DNA from: Niastella vici | GTDB taxonomy: Bacteria > Bacteroidota > Bacteroidia > Chitinophagales > Chitinophagaceae | Length of the DNA: 64,000 nucleotides | NCBI RefSeq assembly: GCF_002077945.1 | Contig: NZ_LVYD01000046.1 | Span: forward strand, 210,292-274,291 | Direction of reading: 5' to 3' | Part shown: piece by piece, positions 1 to 8,891 of the stretch | Layout of the letters: each line of letters starts with the position of its first letter | Numbering within the stretch: position 1 is the first letter of the stretch | Notes under the pieces: model-generated | The model's input: only the letters and a program-made list of their open reading frames with translations | Told to the model about the DNA's origin: nothing | Database searches by the model: none | Position numbers and translations under genes: made by a program

Positions 1-414
1 AAATACGTTCCATCTTCCATCAGGGGTGAAGTTACCCTGCAGCTGGCCACCGAAGGCCACGTTATTCAATCAGAAATTTCCTTTCATCATAGGGTACCGT
101 CAGATGTGGTTATTCAAGCCCTGGAACCCACCGTGCTTGTATCAATGCATTACCTTCGCATGCAGGAGGCGCTTGATAAAGTGCCGGAAGCCGAAGCACT
201 GGGCCGCTCTATCATAATGCAGATGTTCATTAAAAAAGACGCCCGCTATTTCGATCAGTTAAAAACGAGTACCAGAGAGCGCTTTATCGATTACATGAAC
301 AACCACCCGCATATGCTGCAACGGGTTCCGCAAAAGATCCTGGCTTCATACCTCAATATTAAACCCGAAACATTCAGCCGGTTGAAACACCTTCTCTTTC
401 AAAAAAAGCTATAA
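1..414 (+). CDS. Crp/Fnr-family transcriptional regulator, C-terminal part (5' end outside window)
   Basis: The reading frame is open from base 1, so the start lies upstream; about 137 codons are visible. The visible part reads as the end of a cyclic-nucleotide-binding jelly roll, then a helical linker and a short C-terminal helix-turn-helix (PQKILASYLNI near the end), as in Crp/Fnr regulators of Bacteroidota. The effector and targets cannot be told. It runs tail to tail with mntH, with only 2 nt between the stop codons, so no terminator fits between them. Confidence 0.75.
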   Translation, partial: KYVPSSIRGEVTLQLATEGHVIQSEISFHHRVPSDVVIQALEPTVLVSMHYLRMQEALDKVPEAEALGRSIIMQMFIKKDARYFDQLKTSTRERFIDYMNNHPHMLQRVPQKILASYLNIKPETFSRLKHLLFQKKL

Positions 415-416
415 GC

Positions 417-2297
417 CTATAAATTAACTACGAGTATCGGTATTTTCAACTCGTGCCGCACCGAGTTGATGGTTTCTCCATACAACCAGTCTTTGATACC
501 ACTGTGGCGGTGGGCGCCAATGACCAGCATATCGGCTTTGGATTCTTTTATAATGCGAACGATTTCCCCGGCCCGGTCGCGGAAACCAAGATGGCTGGTT
601 GCAATGAGGCCCTGATCGTGCAGTTGTTGCACATACGATTGCAACCGCGCTTCGTCGTTACGGGTTTCAAAATCATCGCTTTCCTGACCCAGCAAACGGG
701 CCGAAGCGCTTTCCACCACATGTATCAACAGGTATTCTGCATTGCCCTGGCCCTGCCCAATGGCGTGTGACAGCAGGGTATCATCATGCTCACCAAAATC
801 AAGTGCTACCGCAATCTTTTTATAAGAAGGAATGGTGAGTTTTTGCAAGCCTTCAATTTGCTTATGCAATTGAATGGATCCTGCTGCCCTTTTGTTAAAG
901 AACGGATAGAAAATAATATACACCAGCAAGCCAAGGAAAGTGGCGCCGCCTGCAATGATAAGCACCTTCCAGAATATATTGGTTGATGTGGCAAAAAACG
1001 AACTGACCTGATCAAACAGCATGCGAAGGTTGAGGTACACCAGCACTACGGTCACTAACCAGGCTGCCACCTGCACAATGGGTTTAATTGTAAAATCGCC
1101 CATTGTTTTTTTATCGCTTACAAAATGGATCAGGGGAATGATGGCAAAGCCCAATTGCAGGCTAAGGATAACCTGGCTTAATACCAGCAGGCCATCAACT
1201 TCCTTTTCGCCGGAGATCGCAATTACTAAAATGGCGGGAATAATGGCCAGCAACCGGGTGATCAGCCGGCGCATCCAGGGGTTGATGCGTAAGCGCAGGT
1301 ATCCTTCCATTACGATCTGCCCCGCCAGGGTGCCCGTGATGGTAGAGCTTTGTCCGGCCGCGATCAACGCAACGGCAAATAATACCGGTGCTACCTTTGA
1401 TCCTAATAAACCCGACAGCAACTGATGCGCCTCTTTGATCTCGGCCACTTCAACCAGGCCCTTTTTAAAAAAGGTGGTTGCTGCCAGTACCAATATGGCG
1501 GCATTCACCAGGAATGCCACATTAAGGGCAATGGCTGAATCAATAAAGCTCCATTTAAGGGCTTGTTTAATACCTTCTTTTGTTCGGGCAATTTTACGGG
1601 TTTGCACCAGTGCAGAATGCAAATACAAATTGTGCGGCATTACCGTAGCGCCAATGATACCGATGGCAATATATAAAGCCTGTTCGTTGGGCAGGGTAGG
1701 AACCAGGCCGGTGGCCATTTCGCCAAAATTTGGTTTGGCCATAAGAATTTCTATCAGGAAAGAGAGCCCCACAATAGCGACCAGTCCAATAATAAAGGCT
1801 TCCATTTTACGTATGCCAAGCTGCTGCAGGAACAACAATAGAAAGGTATCTAAAACAGTTATTGATACCCCCCAGATAAGCGGTAACCCTGTAAGCAGAT
1901 TGATGCCAATGGCCATCCCCAAAACTTCGGCCAGGTCGCAGGCAGCAATAGCTATTTCTGCGAGCACATATAACATAAAGTTTACAGAGCGGGAATATGT
2001 TTCGCGGTTGGCCTGCGCCAGATCGCGCCCGCGAACTATACCCAGACGGGCCGAGAGGGTTTGCAGCAACAGGGCCATCAGGTTGCTCATCAATAAAACC
2101 CAGATAAGCGTATAGCCAAAATGGCTGCCACCGGCCAGGTCGGTAGCCCAGTTACCGGGGTCCATATAACCTACACTCACCAGGTAGGCAGGACCGAAAA
2201 AAGCAAGGATACGCCGCCAGCCTATACTTTTCGTACTTATATCAACTGATCCATGTACCTCACTTAACGATGCTTCCCCTTTTATTCTATTCCTCAT
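417..2297 (-). CDS. mntH: NRAMP-family Mn2+/divalent metal transporter with C-terminal UspA domain
   Basis: A 626-residue inner-membrane protein expected to import Mn2+ (or Fe2+) with protons. The N-terminal ~450 residues form the NRAMP core: the TM1 metal-binding motif DPGN is at residues 46-49 and the TM6 motif MPHNLYLHSA follows near residue 220. Residues ~490-626 are an added universal stress protein (UspA) domain ending in a G-rich nucleotide-binding segment (VIGAHRHSG...). Usual MntH proteins are about 400-450 residues and lack this domain. The ATG overlaps the end of mntR by 11 nt (TATGAGGAATAG), which implies translational coupling. Regulation is likely by MntR at the operator upstream of mntR. 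Confidence 0.92.
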   Translation of the reverse strand: MRNRIKGEASLSEVHGSVDISTKSIGWRRILAFFGPAYLVSVGYMDPGNWATDLAGGSHFGYTLIWVLLMSNLMALLLQTLSARLGIVRGRDLAQANRETYSRSVNFMLYVLAEIAIAACDLAEVLGMAIGINLLTGLPLIWGVSITVLDTFLLLFLQQLGIRKMEAFIIGLVAIVGLSFLIEILMAKPNFGEMATGLVPTLPNEQALYIAIGIIGATVMPHNLYLHSALVQTRKIARTKEGIKQALKWSFIDSAIALNVAFLVNAAILVLAATTFFKKGLVEVAEIKEAHQLLSGLLGSKVAPVLFAVALIAAGQSSTITGTLAGQIVMEGYLRLRINPWMRRLITRLLAIIPAILVIAISGEKEVDGLLVLSQVILSLQLGFAIIPLIHFVSDKKTMGDFTIKPIVQVAAWLVTVVLVYLNLRMLFDQVSSFFATSTNIFWKVLIIAGGATFLGLLVYIIFYPFFNKRAAGSIQLHKQIEGLQKLTIPSYKKIAVALDFGEHDDTLLSHAIGQGQGNAEYLLIHVVESASARLLGQESDDFETRNDEARLQSYVQQLHDQGLIATSHLGFRDRAGEIVRIIKESKADMLVIGAHRHSGIKDWLYGETINSVRHELKIPILVVNL

Positions 2298-2955
2298 ATT
2301 TCACAAATACGTTTTTTGCTACGTGTTCACTAATGGTTACGGGTGACTGATTTTTTATTTTTAATTCGAGCGAATTATCAAAGGCAAACTTTTTCTTTAC
2401 TTCGAGCCGGGTGCCAAGGGCAATGTGTTTGTGGTTCAATAATTCAAGGATCTCTGCCGACTGATCGCCGATGCCGCTTACTTCGGCCTGTTGGTTCACG
2501 GGCAGGTTCAACAGATCGACCTGCCGGGGGAGCGTAAACCGGCCCTGGCTATCGGGGATGGGATCGCCGTGCGGATCGGTTTTAGGGAACCCTAAAAATT
2601 CATCGAGGCGGTCGACCAGTTTTTTGCTGCTGATGTGTTCCAGCTCTTCGGCCATTTCATGCACTTCATCCCAGCCAAAACGCAATTTTTCAACCAGGAA
2701 ATATTCCCATAACCGGTGTTTACGAATGATCTGCAAGGCTACTTTTCGCCCTTCCGTGCTCAGTTTAAACCCCTTATATTTTTCATACAATAATAATTTC
2801 TGGGCTTTCAGTTTCTTCAGCATATCGGTCACTGAAGCCGGGCGGGTTTGCATTTCACTGGCAACATCGTTGGTGGTTACAGTACCGTGTATTTCCTGCA
2901 GGTGAAAGATCGCTTTCAGGTAATTCTCCCTGCTGCTCGAATATTTTGGACCCAT
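2287..2955 (-). CDS. mntR: DtxR/MntR-family metal-dependent transcriptional regulator
   Basis: A 222-residue repressor of the DtxR/MntR family. The N-terminal winged helix (YLKAIFHLQE, ASVTDMLKKL) is followed by the metal-binding/dimerisation helices (HRLWEYFL, HEMAEELEH) and a C-terminal SH3/FeoA-like domain from about residue 150. It is the first gene of a two-gene operon with mntH. It probably represses the operon when Mn2+ is plentiful: a palindrome lies on its own predicted promoter. Whether the physiological metal is Mn or Fe is inferred from the partner gene only. Confidence 0.9.
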   Translation of the reverse strand: MGPKYSSSRENYLKAIFHLQEIHGTVTTNDVASEMQTRPASVTDMLKKLKAQKLLLYEKYKGFKLSTEGRKVALQIIRKHRLWEYFLVEKLRFGWDEVHEMAEELEHISSKKLVDRLDEFLGFPKTDPHGDPIPDSQGRFTLPRQVDLLNLPVNQQAEVSGIGDQSAEILELLNHKHIALGTRLEVKKKFAFDNSLELKIKNQSPVTISEHVAKNVFVKYEE

Positions 2956-3011
2956 ACGATTGTTATTTTAATACGAAGAACACCTGCTTTTATTGCTTAC
3001 CTAAAATAAAA

Positions 3012-3027
3012 TTTAGACAAATCTAAA
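3012..3027. promoter_or_regulatory. Candidate MntR operator (16-bp palindrome)
   Basis: TTTAGA and TCTAAA are perfect inverted half-sites separated by CAAA. The palindrome covers the predicted -7 box of mntR, where a bound repressor would block RNA polymerase. Assignment to MntR is inferred from position and symmetry. Confidence 0.55.
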
Positions 3028-3049
3028 AAATAATTTGCGTGCATCCAAA
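3018..3049 (-). promoter_or_regulatory. Predicted mntR-mntH promoter
   Basis: On the minus strand a -33 TTTG (3046-3049) is separated by exactly 20 nt from a perfect -7 box TAGATTTG (3018-3025), matching the Bacteroidota housekeeping consensus TTTG-N19/20-TAnnTTTG. Transcription would start about 55 nt upstream of the mntR ATG. Confidence 0.7.
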
Positions 3050-3215
3050 CAATGCCGTGTTAAATAACCCGTTGATTATAAACGTAATTTCATTGCCTGC
3101 CTAATCAGGCACTTAGGGTTTTCTAATCCGTTGAAATGGAGGGGGAGAGTGGCCTTTTCTTTTTGAAATGGGGATGAATGCTTATTTTTATCCATCAACA
3201 GCTATCGGATATTTT

Positions 3216-4166
3216 ATGAAGAAGTACCTTTTAAGTTTGGGTTTGGTTCTACTATTATTTGCATGCAAGGACAAAACGAAAACATTACAGGCGGGTGAAA
3301 TAGAGACCGCAGCAGATTTCGTGGCATTTTATCCTGAAGTTAATTTGCCCTATATGATAGCTGATACCATGTTATTAAGAAAGCCAAATGATTCAATGGC
3401 TATAGGGCTGAATGTAGTTTCCAAATTTATACCTGACAGTGTATGGCGTAAGGACTTTGGCAAAAATGCCATGCCTAAAATTTATGCGCTGGGACGAACA
3501 GCCGAAAAAGAAAAAGAAAGTTATTTGTTTACCCAGGTGGCATCGGGTGGCAAACGGGTGGTTTACCTCGCCTGTTTTAGTCATGATAATAAATTCTTAA
3601 AGGCAATGCCATTGGTGCGAACCGGGTTCGATCACTATACCTCCGCATATGGCCTGCTCGATTCAAAATTTCAGATCACCACCTACCACGAAACCAAAAA
3701 AGCCGGCGCAGATGCGGTCTTTAAAAGGAACATCTATTTTTATGACCGGAACGGGGATAATTTTACCCTTATAGTAACAGAGCCAAATGAAGAGATCATT
3801 CAGGATGTTGTGAACCCCATTGATACCATGAGGGCCAATCATAAATTTTCAGGTGATTATGTAGAAAATGACCGGAATTTCGTTTCAATACGCGATGGAA
3901 AAAATGCTTCTGAAATAGTGTTCTTTGTTCATTTTGAAAAGAATGGTGGCAAGTGCATCGGCGAATTAAAAGGGGCGGCACGTTTTATTTCACCAACGGT
4001 GGCACAATTTGTTAAAAGTGATAACCCCTGCTCGCTTGAGTTTGTATTTGCGGGCAATAAAGTCACTATGAGGGAAAAAGGCGGTTGTGGTTCGTATCGT
4101 GATATCCAGTGCTTTTTCAACGGAAGTTACTGGAAGAAGAAAACAGCGAAGGGTAAAAAGAAGTAA
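3216..4166 (+). CDS. Hypothetical lipoprotein
   Basis: A 316-residue protein of no family I recognise. The ATG at 3216 is preferred over one 48 nt upstream because it places a classical lipoprotein signal at the N-terminus (MKKYLLSLGLVLLLFAC, lipobox Cys at residue 17). The rest is soluble, beta-rich and lysine-rich at the C-terminus, with several Cys late in the protein. It is probably anchored in the periplasm or outer membrane. It stands alone between mntR and the phosphorylase gene, each with its own intergenic space. Confidence 0.7.
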   Translation: MKKYLLSLGLVLLLFACKDKTKTLQAGEIETAADFVAFYPEVNLPYMIADTMLLRKPNDSMAIGLNVVSKFIPDSVWRKDFGKNAMPKIYALGRTAEKEKESYLFTQVASGGKRVVYLACFSHDNKFLKAMPLVRTGFDHYTSAYGLLDSKFQITTYHETKKAGADAVFKRNIYFYDRNGDNFTLIVTEPNEEIIQDVVNPIDTMRANHKFSGDYVENDRNFVSIRDGKNASEIVFFVHFEKNGGKCIGELKGAARFISPTVAQFVKSDNPCSLEFVFAGNKVTMREKGGCGSYRDIQCFFNGSYWKKKTAKGKKK

Positions 4167-4346
4167 GTAGAAGCGCCTGCTCCCATGGAATAGGGGGGAA
4201 CACGTTAATATGTTAAATAATAACCGGTATACTAACATTCATTAGTATAATACTATCTATATTCGCCCCGTTTTTGTAGCGTTTAATCAACCTCAGGGCA
4301 CGATCAAAAAGATCGATACCTGTATGTATAAAAAAGATCAGTGTAT

Positions 4347-6002
4347 ATGAGTTTTACCAATTTTACAGTTCCTTACCCGATAGAAGGAAAATACAGCAAG
4401 CGGGTAGCTTATTTCTCAATGGAGTTTGCCGTTCACCAGCCATTGAAGATCTACAGCGGCGGCCTTGGTTTTTTATCAGGTTCGCATTTACGCAGTGCCT
4501 ATGAGTTACAGCAAAACATGGTGGGCATTGGTATTTTGTGGAAGTACGGATATTATGATCAGGCCCGTAACCAGGACCATACCCTGCAGGTAACCTGGCT
4601 CGAAAAGTATTATCATTTCCTCGAAGATACAGGCATTAAATTCCAGATCACCATTCACGATCACCTGGTATGGGTGAAAGCCTATTACCTGAACCCCGAA
4701 ACATTCAAGACGGCGCCCTTGTTCTTACTGAGCACTGACCTGCCCGAGAACGATCATGTTTCGCAAACCATTACGCACCGTTTATATGATGCCAATGTAG
4801 CTACCAAGGTTGCCCAGTTTATTTTACTGGGTGTGGGTGGCGCCAAGCTCATGGATGAAATTGGATTTAATCCCGAGCTGTATCATTTGAATGAAGCGCA
4901 TGGCGTATCCTCAGTTTTTTACCTGTATAAAAAATTCGGCAACAAGGTTGAGGAAGTGAAGAAGCGGCTGGTGTTCACCACACACACGCCTGAAGAAGCG
5001 GGAAATGAAAAGCATGATATTCACCTGTGCCATAAAATGAGTTATTTCTGTGGCTTAAGCATCGATGAAGTGCGAAAGCTCACGGGTATTCAGGATGACC
5101 AGTTCAATCACTCGCTGGTAGCCTTGCGTTTTGCCCACCTCGCAAACGGCGTATCGAAATTACATGGCGAAGTATCGAGACATATGTGGGAAAGGTATGA
5201 GAATATTTGTCCCATCATTAGCATCACCAATGCGCAGAACTGGCGTTACTGGGCCGATAAACAATTGTACCGCGCGGCAGAAGAAGGCAATGACAGCTGG
5301 TGGGATGACCGCAAGAAATACCTCAAGCGCCGGGCGTTTGATATAGTAGCCGATCAAACCGGTAAATTGTTCAACCCGAATGTATTTACCATTGTATGGG
5401 CACGCCGCTTTGCCGGTTACAAACGCGCCGAGCTGCTGACACGCGATAAAGCCCGTTTTGAAAAATTATTGAGCAGTACCAAATATCCCGTGCAGATCAT
5501 TTGGGCTGGTAAGCCATACCCAATGGATTACCCTGCTATTAATGATTTCAACAGCCTGGTGCATATCAGCAAGGGGTATAAGAACGTGGCAGTGCTTGTC
5601 GGTTATGAATTGGGGTTATCAAAGCGCATGAAACAGGCGGCCGATGTGTGGTTGAATAACCCGCGTGTTCCGCGTGAAGCCTCCGGTACCAGCGGTATGA
5701 CCGCTGCCATGAATGGCGCTATTAACTTCTCTACCCTTGATGGTTGGATACCCGAGTTCATTGACCAGGGACATAATGGTTTTGTGGTGCCCAAGCCCGA
5801 TTACGCCAAAATGAGCGTACAGGAGCAGGACCAATACGACCTCGATAAAATATATGAGCTGTTGGAACATGATATTCTGCCTATGTATTATGAACGCTAT
5901 GATACCTGGCGCCAGATTGCCAAAAACGGGATGCGCGATGTGCGTTTTCAGTTCGACTCAGGGCGCATGGCAAATGAGTATTATGAGTTGCTTTATAAGT
6001 AG
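4347..6002 (+). CDS. Alpha-glucan phosphorylase-family (GT35) protein lacking the PLP lysine
   Basis: A 551-residue protein of the short alpha-glucan phosphorylase family. Visible family blocks include the N-terminal YFSMEFAVHQPLKIYSGGLG, the central TVFTI-type VWARRFAGYKR stretch, and EASGTSGM followed by the NGAINFSTLDGW block. In active glycogen/maltodextrin phosphorylases the block after the EASGT motif carries the lysine that binds pyridoxal phosphate (GxMK); here the codon at 5700-5702 is ACC, giving Thr452. A phosphorolytic reaction is therefore doubtful, and the protein may be a PLP-independent glycosyltransferase or a binding protein. The ATG at 4347 is preferred to an in-frame GTG at 4341. 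A terminator follows. Confidence 0.8.
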   Translation: MSFTNFTVPYPIEGKYSKRVAYFSMEFAVHQPLKIYSGGLGFLSGSHLRSAYELQQNMVGIGILWKYGYYDQARNQDHTLQVTWLEKYYHFLEDTGIKFQITIHDHLVWVKAYYLNPETFKTAPLFLLSTDLPENDHVSQTITHRLYDANVATKVAQFILLGVGGAKLMDEIGFNPELYHLNEAHGVSSVFYLYKKFGNKVEEVKKRLVFTTHTPEEAGNEKHDIHLCHKMSYFCGLSIDEVRKLTGIQDDQFNHSLVALRFAHLANGVSKLHGEVSRHMWERYENICPIISITNAQNWRYWADKQLYRAAEEGNDSWWDDRKKYLKRRAFDIVADQTGKLFNPNVFTIVWARRFAGYKRAELLTRDKARFEKLLSSTKYPVQIIWAGKPYPMDYPAINDFNSLVHISKGYKNVAVLVGYELGLSKRMKQAADVWLNNPRVPREASGTSGMTAAMNGAINFSTLDGWIPEFIDQGHNGFVVPKPDYAKMSVQEQDQYDLDKIYELLEHDILPMYYERYDTWRQIAKNGMRDVRFQFDSGRMANEYYELLYK

Positions 6003-6031
6003 AAGAAGGAGATCTTAGTTTTATGAGGCTG

Positions 6032-6174
6032 AGGTAAGAAGTAGGAGGTAAGAAGTAAGAAAGTTAAAAAGTTCTAAAAATATATTAAGGATCATCTGTG
6101 ATGCAGGTGGTCCTTTTTTTGTTAATGAATGTTGAATAGTATTATCCTACTTCCTACTTCTTACTTCTTTTTTT
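6032..6174. repeat. Low-complexity inverted repeat flanking the terminator
   Basis: A GAAGTAGGAGGTAAGAAGTA-type purine stretch (about 6032-6064) is mirrored by a CTACTTCCTACTTCTTACTT-type pyrimidine stretch (about 6144-6174). A diverged relative of this purine/pyrimidine pair flanks 21426-21519. Function is unknown. Confidence 0.5.
6088..6120 (+). terminator. Rho-independent terminator after the phosphorylase gene
   Basis: A 9-bp stem (AGGATCATC with GGTGGTCCT, two G-U pairs) is followed by seven T residues. Confidence 0.75.
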
Positions 6175-6230
6175 CGGGCGCTTATGTAATAATTAATTCT
6201 GGTGCATCTATCCTGAAATCACTCACCAAA

Positions 6231-8039
6231 ATGAATTATATGAAGCGAATGTTTATCTTTTTAATATCCCTGTCGGTAGTGGTACAGGTATGGGCCGGCG
6301 ATGATAAGAATATTGTATCATCCGTATTAAGATCGGCCATGGTGTACAGGGCCGGCGCCGAATTAACGCATACAACCAAAGCCACCCTGAACCAGGGAAA
6401 TAATGAACTGATAATAGATAATATCAGTAACATCATTGATAAAAACAGCCTGCAAATAGGCAGCAATGGTAATGTGACCATTCTTTCGGTTGAGTTCTCA
6501 ACCAATTATCTCCGCAACGAACAAAAACTACCCATTGTAAAGAAACTGGAAGATTCGCTGGAATCGGTAAATGATGAAATTACCAAAGTGCAGGTAGTGT
6601 TAAAGACCGATCAGGAATTATTAGACCTGTTAAAAGCGAACAAAGAGATCCGCGGCGATCAAACCGGGGTGAGTGTGGTTGAGCTTACTAAAATGATGGA
6701 GTACTATAAAACAAAAACGCTGGAATTGCAAAATGAGCTCAGCCGCTACAGGGAAAAAGAATCGAAGCTGTTTGAGACCATAGCCAAAATAAATAAACAG
6801 ATAAAAGAGGAAGAACAGAAGAATAATAAAACGATCGGCAGGTTGCTGTTACAATTGTACTGCCCTATGGCCGGCCAGTATGATTTTACGATATCGTATG
6901 TAACGCCTTCAGCCGGCTGGAACCCAACCTATGATCTGCGGGTGGAAAATATCAACAAACCTGTTTCCCTGGCTTATAAAGCCAAACTGGTGCAAAGCAC
7001 CGGCATCGACTGGCAACATGTGAAGCTGGCCCTGAGTACCTCGGTTCCTGCCCAGCATAATAATGCGCCGGAAATAAATAGCTGGTTCCTTGGGTATTAT
7101 TCCCCTAATAACCCTTTGTTGGCGCTTGAGGGCCGGGTAGCAGGATTATCTGTTTCATCAGCTGCGCCTGCTGCTGAATTACGAATTCGGGGAACCGGTA
7201 GTTATAAGTCATATGATTCTAATGAAAAAAAAGAACAGAACGAACCCATGTATGTTGTAAATGGTTCACCCATGAGCAAGGATGAGTTTTCACGAATTGA
7301 TCCCAGGGCCATCAAAAGCATGGAAGTATTAAAAGATGCATCGGCGAGTGCTGTTTACGGTGCCCGGGCAGCCGGTGGGGTAGTGATGGTAACGCTGAAG
7401 GAAATGGGCGATTATGTATCGGTGAAAGATAACCAGCTGAATGTGGTATTCGATATTGACCTGCCCTATGATGTGCCTTCGAATGGAAAAGAACAGAATG
7501 TGAACCTGAAAGATTTCAAGATACCGGCCCTGTACAAATATTACAGCGTTCCCAAAATAGATAAGGATGCTTATTTGTTGGGGGAGGTTGTTGACTGGGA
7601 AGCCTTGAACCTGTTACCGGGCGAAGCCAATATTATTTTTGAAGGCACCTATATTGGTAAAACCACCATCAATGCCGAATCGGTACAGGATACGCTGAAC
7701 CTTACGCTGGGCAGAGATAAGCGGGTGGTGGTAACCAGGGAAAAGCTGGCTGATTTCAGCAGTGTAAAATTCCTGGGCAGCAACAAAAAGCAAACCTTTA
7801 CGTATGAAATAACCATACGGAACAATAAGAAAGAAGCGGTGCAAATGGAGTTGCGTGATCAATATCCATTGTCAACGAATAAAGATATTGAAGTGGAGCT
7901 GTTGCAATCTGATGGGGCTTCAGTGAATAGTGAAACTGGTATTTTAACCTGGAAACCACAGCTGGCGCCGGGTGAAATAAAGAAGTTCCGCGTGAGCTAC
8001 AGTGTGAAGTACCCGAAAGATAAGCTCATTAATTGGTAA
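6231..8039 (+). CDS. Mucoidy inhibitor MuiA-family (DUF4140/DUF4139) protein with TonB-plug-like insert
   Basis: A 602-residue exported protein with a Sec signal peptide (MNYMKRMFIFLISLSVVVQV, cleavage near WAG). The order is an N-terminal DUF4140-like domain, a coiled coil at ~100-190, and a DUF4139 beta-domain (the AGWNPTYDLRV block, and the C-terminal RVSYSVKYPK). Inserted within DUF4139, from roughly residue 300 to 395, is a segment that reads like a SusC/RagA plug: LEGRVAGLSV, IRGTGSY, MYVVNGSPM, and SMEVLKDASASAVYGARAAG. The family's role is unclear; the insert suggests recognition by, or competition with, outer-membrane TonB-dependent machinery (inference). The start at 6231 was chosen for the signal peptide. 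Confidence 0.8.
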   Translation: MNYMKRMFIFLISLSVVVQVWAGDDKNIVSSVLRSAMVYRAGAELTHTTKATLNQGNNELIIDNISNIIDKNSLQIGSNGNVTILSVEFSTNYLRNEQKLPIVKKLEDSLESVNDEITKVQVVLKTDQELLDLLKANKEIRGDQTGVSVVELTKMMEYYKTKTLELQNELSRYREKESKLFETIAKINKQIKEEEQKNNKTIGRLLLQLYCPMAGQYDFTISYVTPSAGWNPTYDLRVENINKPVSLAYKAKLVQSTGIDWQHVKLALSTSVPAQHNNAPEINSWFLGYYSPNNPLLALEGRVAGLSVSSAAPAAELRIRGTGSYKSYDSNEKKEQNEPMYVVNGSPMSKDEFSRIDPRAIKSMEVLKDASASAVYGARAAGGVVMVTLKEMGDYVSVKDNQLNVVFDIDLPYDVPSNGKEQNVNLKDFKIPALYKYYSVPKIDKDAYLLGEVVDWEALNLLPGEANIIFEGTYIGKTTINAESVQDTLNLTLGRDKRVVVTREKLADFSSVKFLGSNKKQTFTYEITIRNNKKEAVQMELRDQYPLSTNKDIEVELLQSDGASVNSETGILTWKPQLAPGEIKKFRVSYSVKYPKDKLINW

Positions 8040-8063
8040 GCGGGAACGCCGGGAATCGAATTG

Positions 8064-8104
8064 AATATGGTTGCTTCGCCATTTAGCTGCGAAGCAACCA
8101 TATT
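8064..8104. terminator. Bidirectional hairpin between convergent genes
   Basis: A perfect 16-bp stem (AATATGGTTGCTTCGC and its complement) with a 9-nt loop is followed by TTATTTTA on the plus strand. It lies between the stops of the MuiA-family gene and the FKBP gene. Confidence 0.75.
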
Positions 8105-8109
8105 TTATT

Positions 8110-8841
8110 TTATTGCTTTACGATCTCAAGCAGTTCTACTTCGAAGATCAATGTGGAACCCTCTTTGATCGTTGGTCCGGCAGGGTTGTCGCCGTAAGCC
8201 AGATCAGAAGGGATGAACAGTTTCCATTTGCTGCCAACCGGCATTAATTGTAACGCTTCCGTCCAACCGGGAATAACGTTTTTTAAACCAAGGGTGATGG
8301 GTTGTCCGCGTTCAACTGAGCTGTCGAATACGGTACCATCTATTAATGTACCATGGTAATGAACTTTTACCTGGTCTTCGAGGCCTGGTTTGGGGCCATT
8401 ACCTTCTTTTATAACCTGGTATTGCAAACCGCTTGCAGTGGTAACTATACCGGGTTTCTTTTTATTTTCGGCCAGGAAGGCAAGACCTGCTTTTTTGTTT
8501 GGACCGGCTTTGGCACTGCGTGCATTCTGCATATAGCTTACAATGCAGTTGTTTACCTGGGTTTCATTCAACAGGGGTTTGTCTGTTTTAGCATCTGCAA
8601 GGGCTTTCAGTACTAACTGGTTGTTTATATCGCTTATGCCCTGGGCTTTATAAAAGCTGGCGATGCTTAAGCCAATGGCATAACTGAATGAATCGGCAGA
8701 ATTTTTCAAAGCAGGAGCCGCGGGAGCGGTTTGGGCAGCTGGTTTTTTAGCAGCTGTAGCAGGCTTCTTTTTAGCTGGAGCCTGGGCCAACAGGGTGGCG
8801 GCTGGTAAAAAGGTTAAAGCCAACAGCACATATTTTTTCAT
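8110..8841 (-). CDS. FKBP-type peptidyl-prolyl cis-trans isomerase (Mip/FkpA-like)
   Basis: A 243-residue exported prolyl isomerase that helps fold periplasmic or outer-membrane proteins. It has a signal peptide (MKKYVLLALTFLPAATLLAQ), an Ala/Lys/Pro-rich linker, an FKBP_N-like helical dimerisation region (residues ~50-130), and a C-terminal FKBP domain with the conserved VHYHGTLIDGTVFDSS, VIPGWTEAL and IPSDLAYG blocks. The start at 8841 was chosen because it begins the signal peptide and lies just downstream of a consensus promoter. Confidence 0.9.
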   Translation of the reverse strand: MKKYVLLALTFLPAATLLAQAPAKKKPATAAKKPAAQTAPAAPALKNSADSFSYAIGLSIASFYKAQGISDINNQLVLKALADAKTDKPLLNETQVNNCIVSYMQNARSAKAGPNKKAGLAFLAENKKKPGIVTTASGLQYQVIKEGNGPKPGLEDQVKVHYHGTLIDGTVFDSSVERGQPITLGLKNVIPGWTEALQLMPVGSKWKLFIPSDLAYGDNPAGPTIKEGSTLIFEVELLEIVKQ

Positions 8842-8859
8842 TACAATAATTTTAGGGAC

Positions 8860-8891
8860 CAAAAGTAAGTGAATGAATCGTCCATGGCAAA
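8860..8891 (-). promoter_or_regulatory. Predicted FKBP gene promoter
   Basis: On the minus strand TTTG (8888-8891), 20 nt, then TACTTTTG (8860-8867) is an exact fit to the Bacteroidota consensus. It lies about 19 nt upstream of the ATG at 8841. The -33 element is inside one arm of the 16-bp inverted repeat at 8884-8930. Confidence 0.7.

Noticed and set aside
1435..2115. 226-codon plus-strand ORF antisense to mntH
   Set aside because: Shadow of the NRAMP gene; no family pattern and Ser/Arg/Ala-rich composition.
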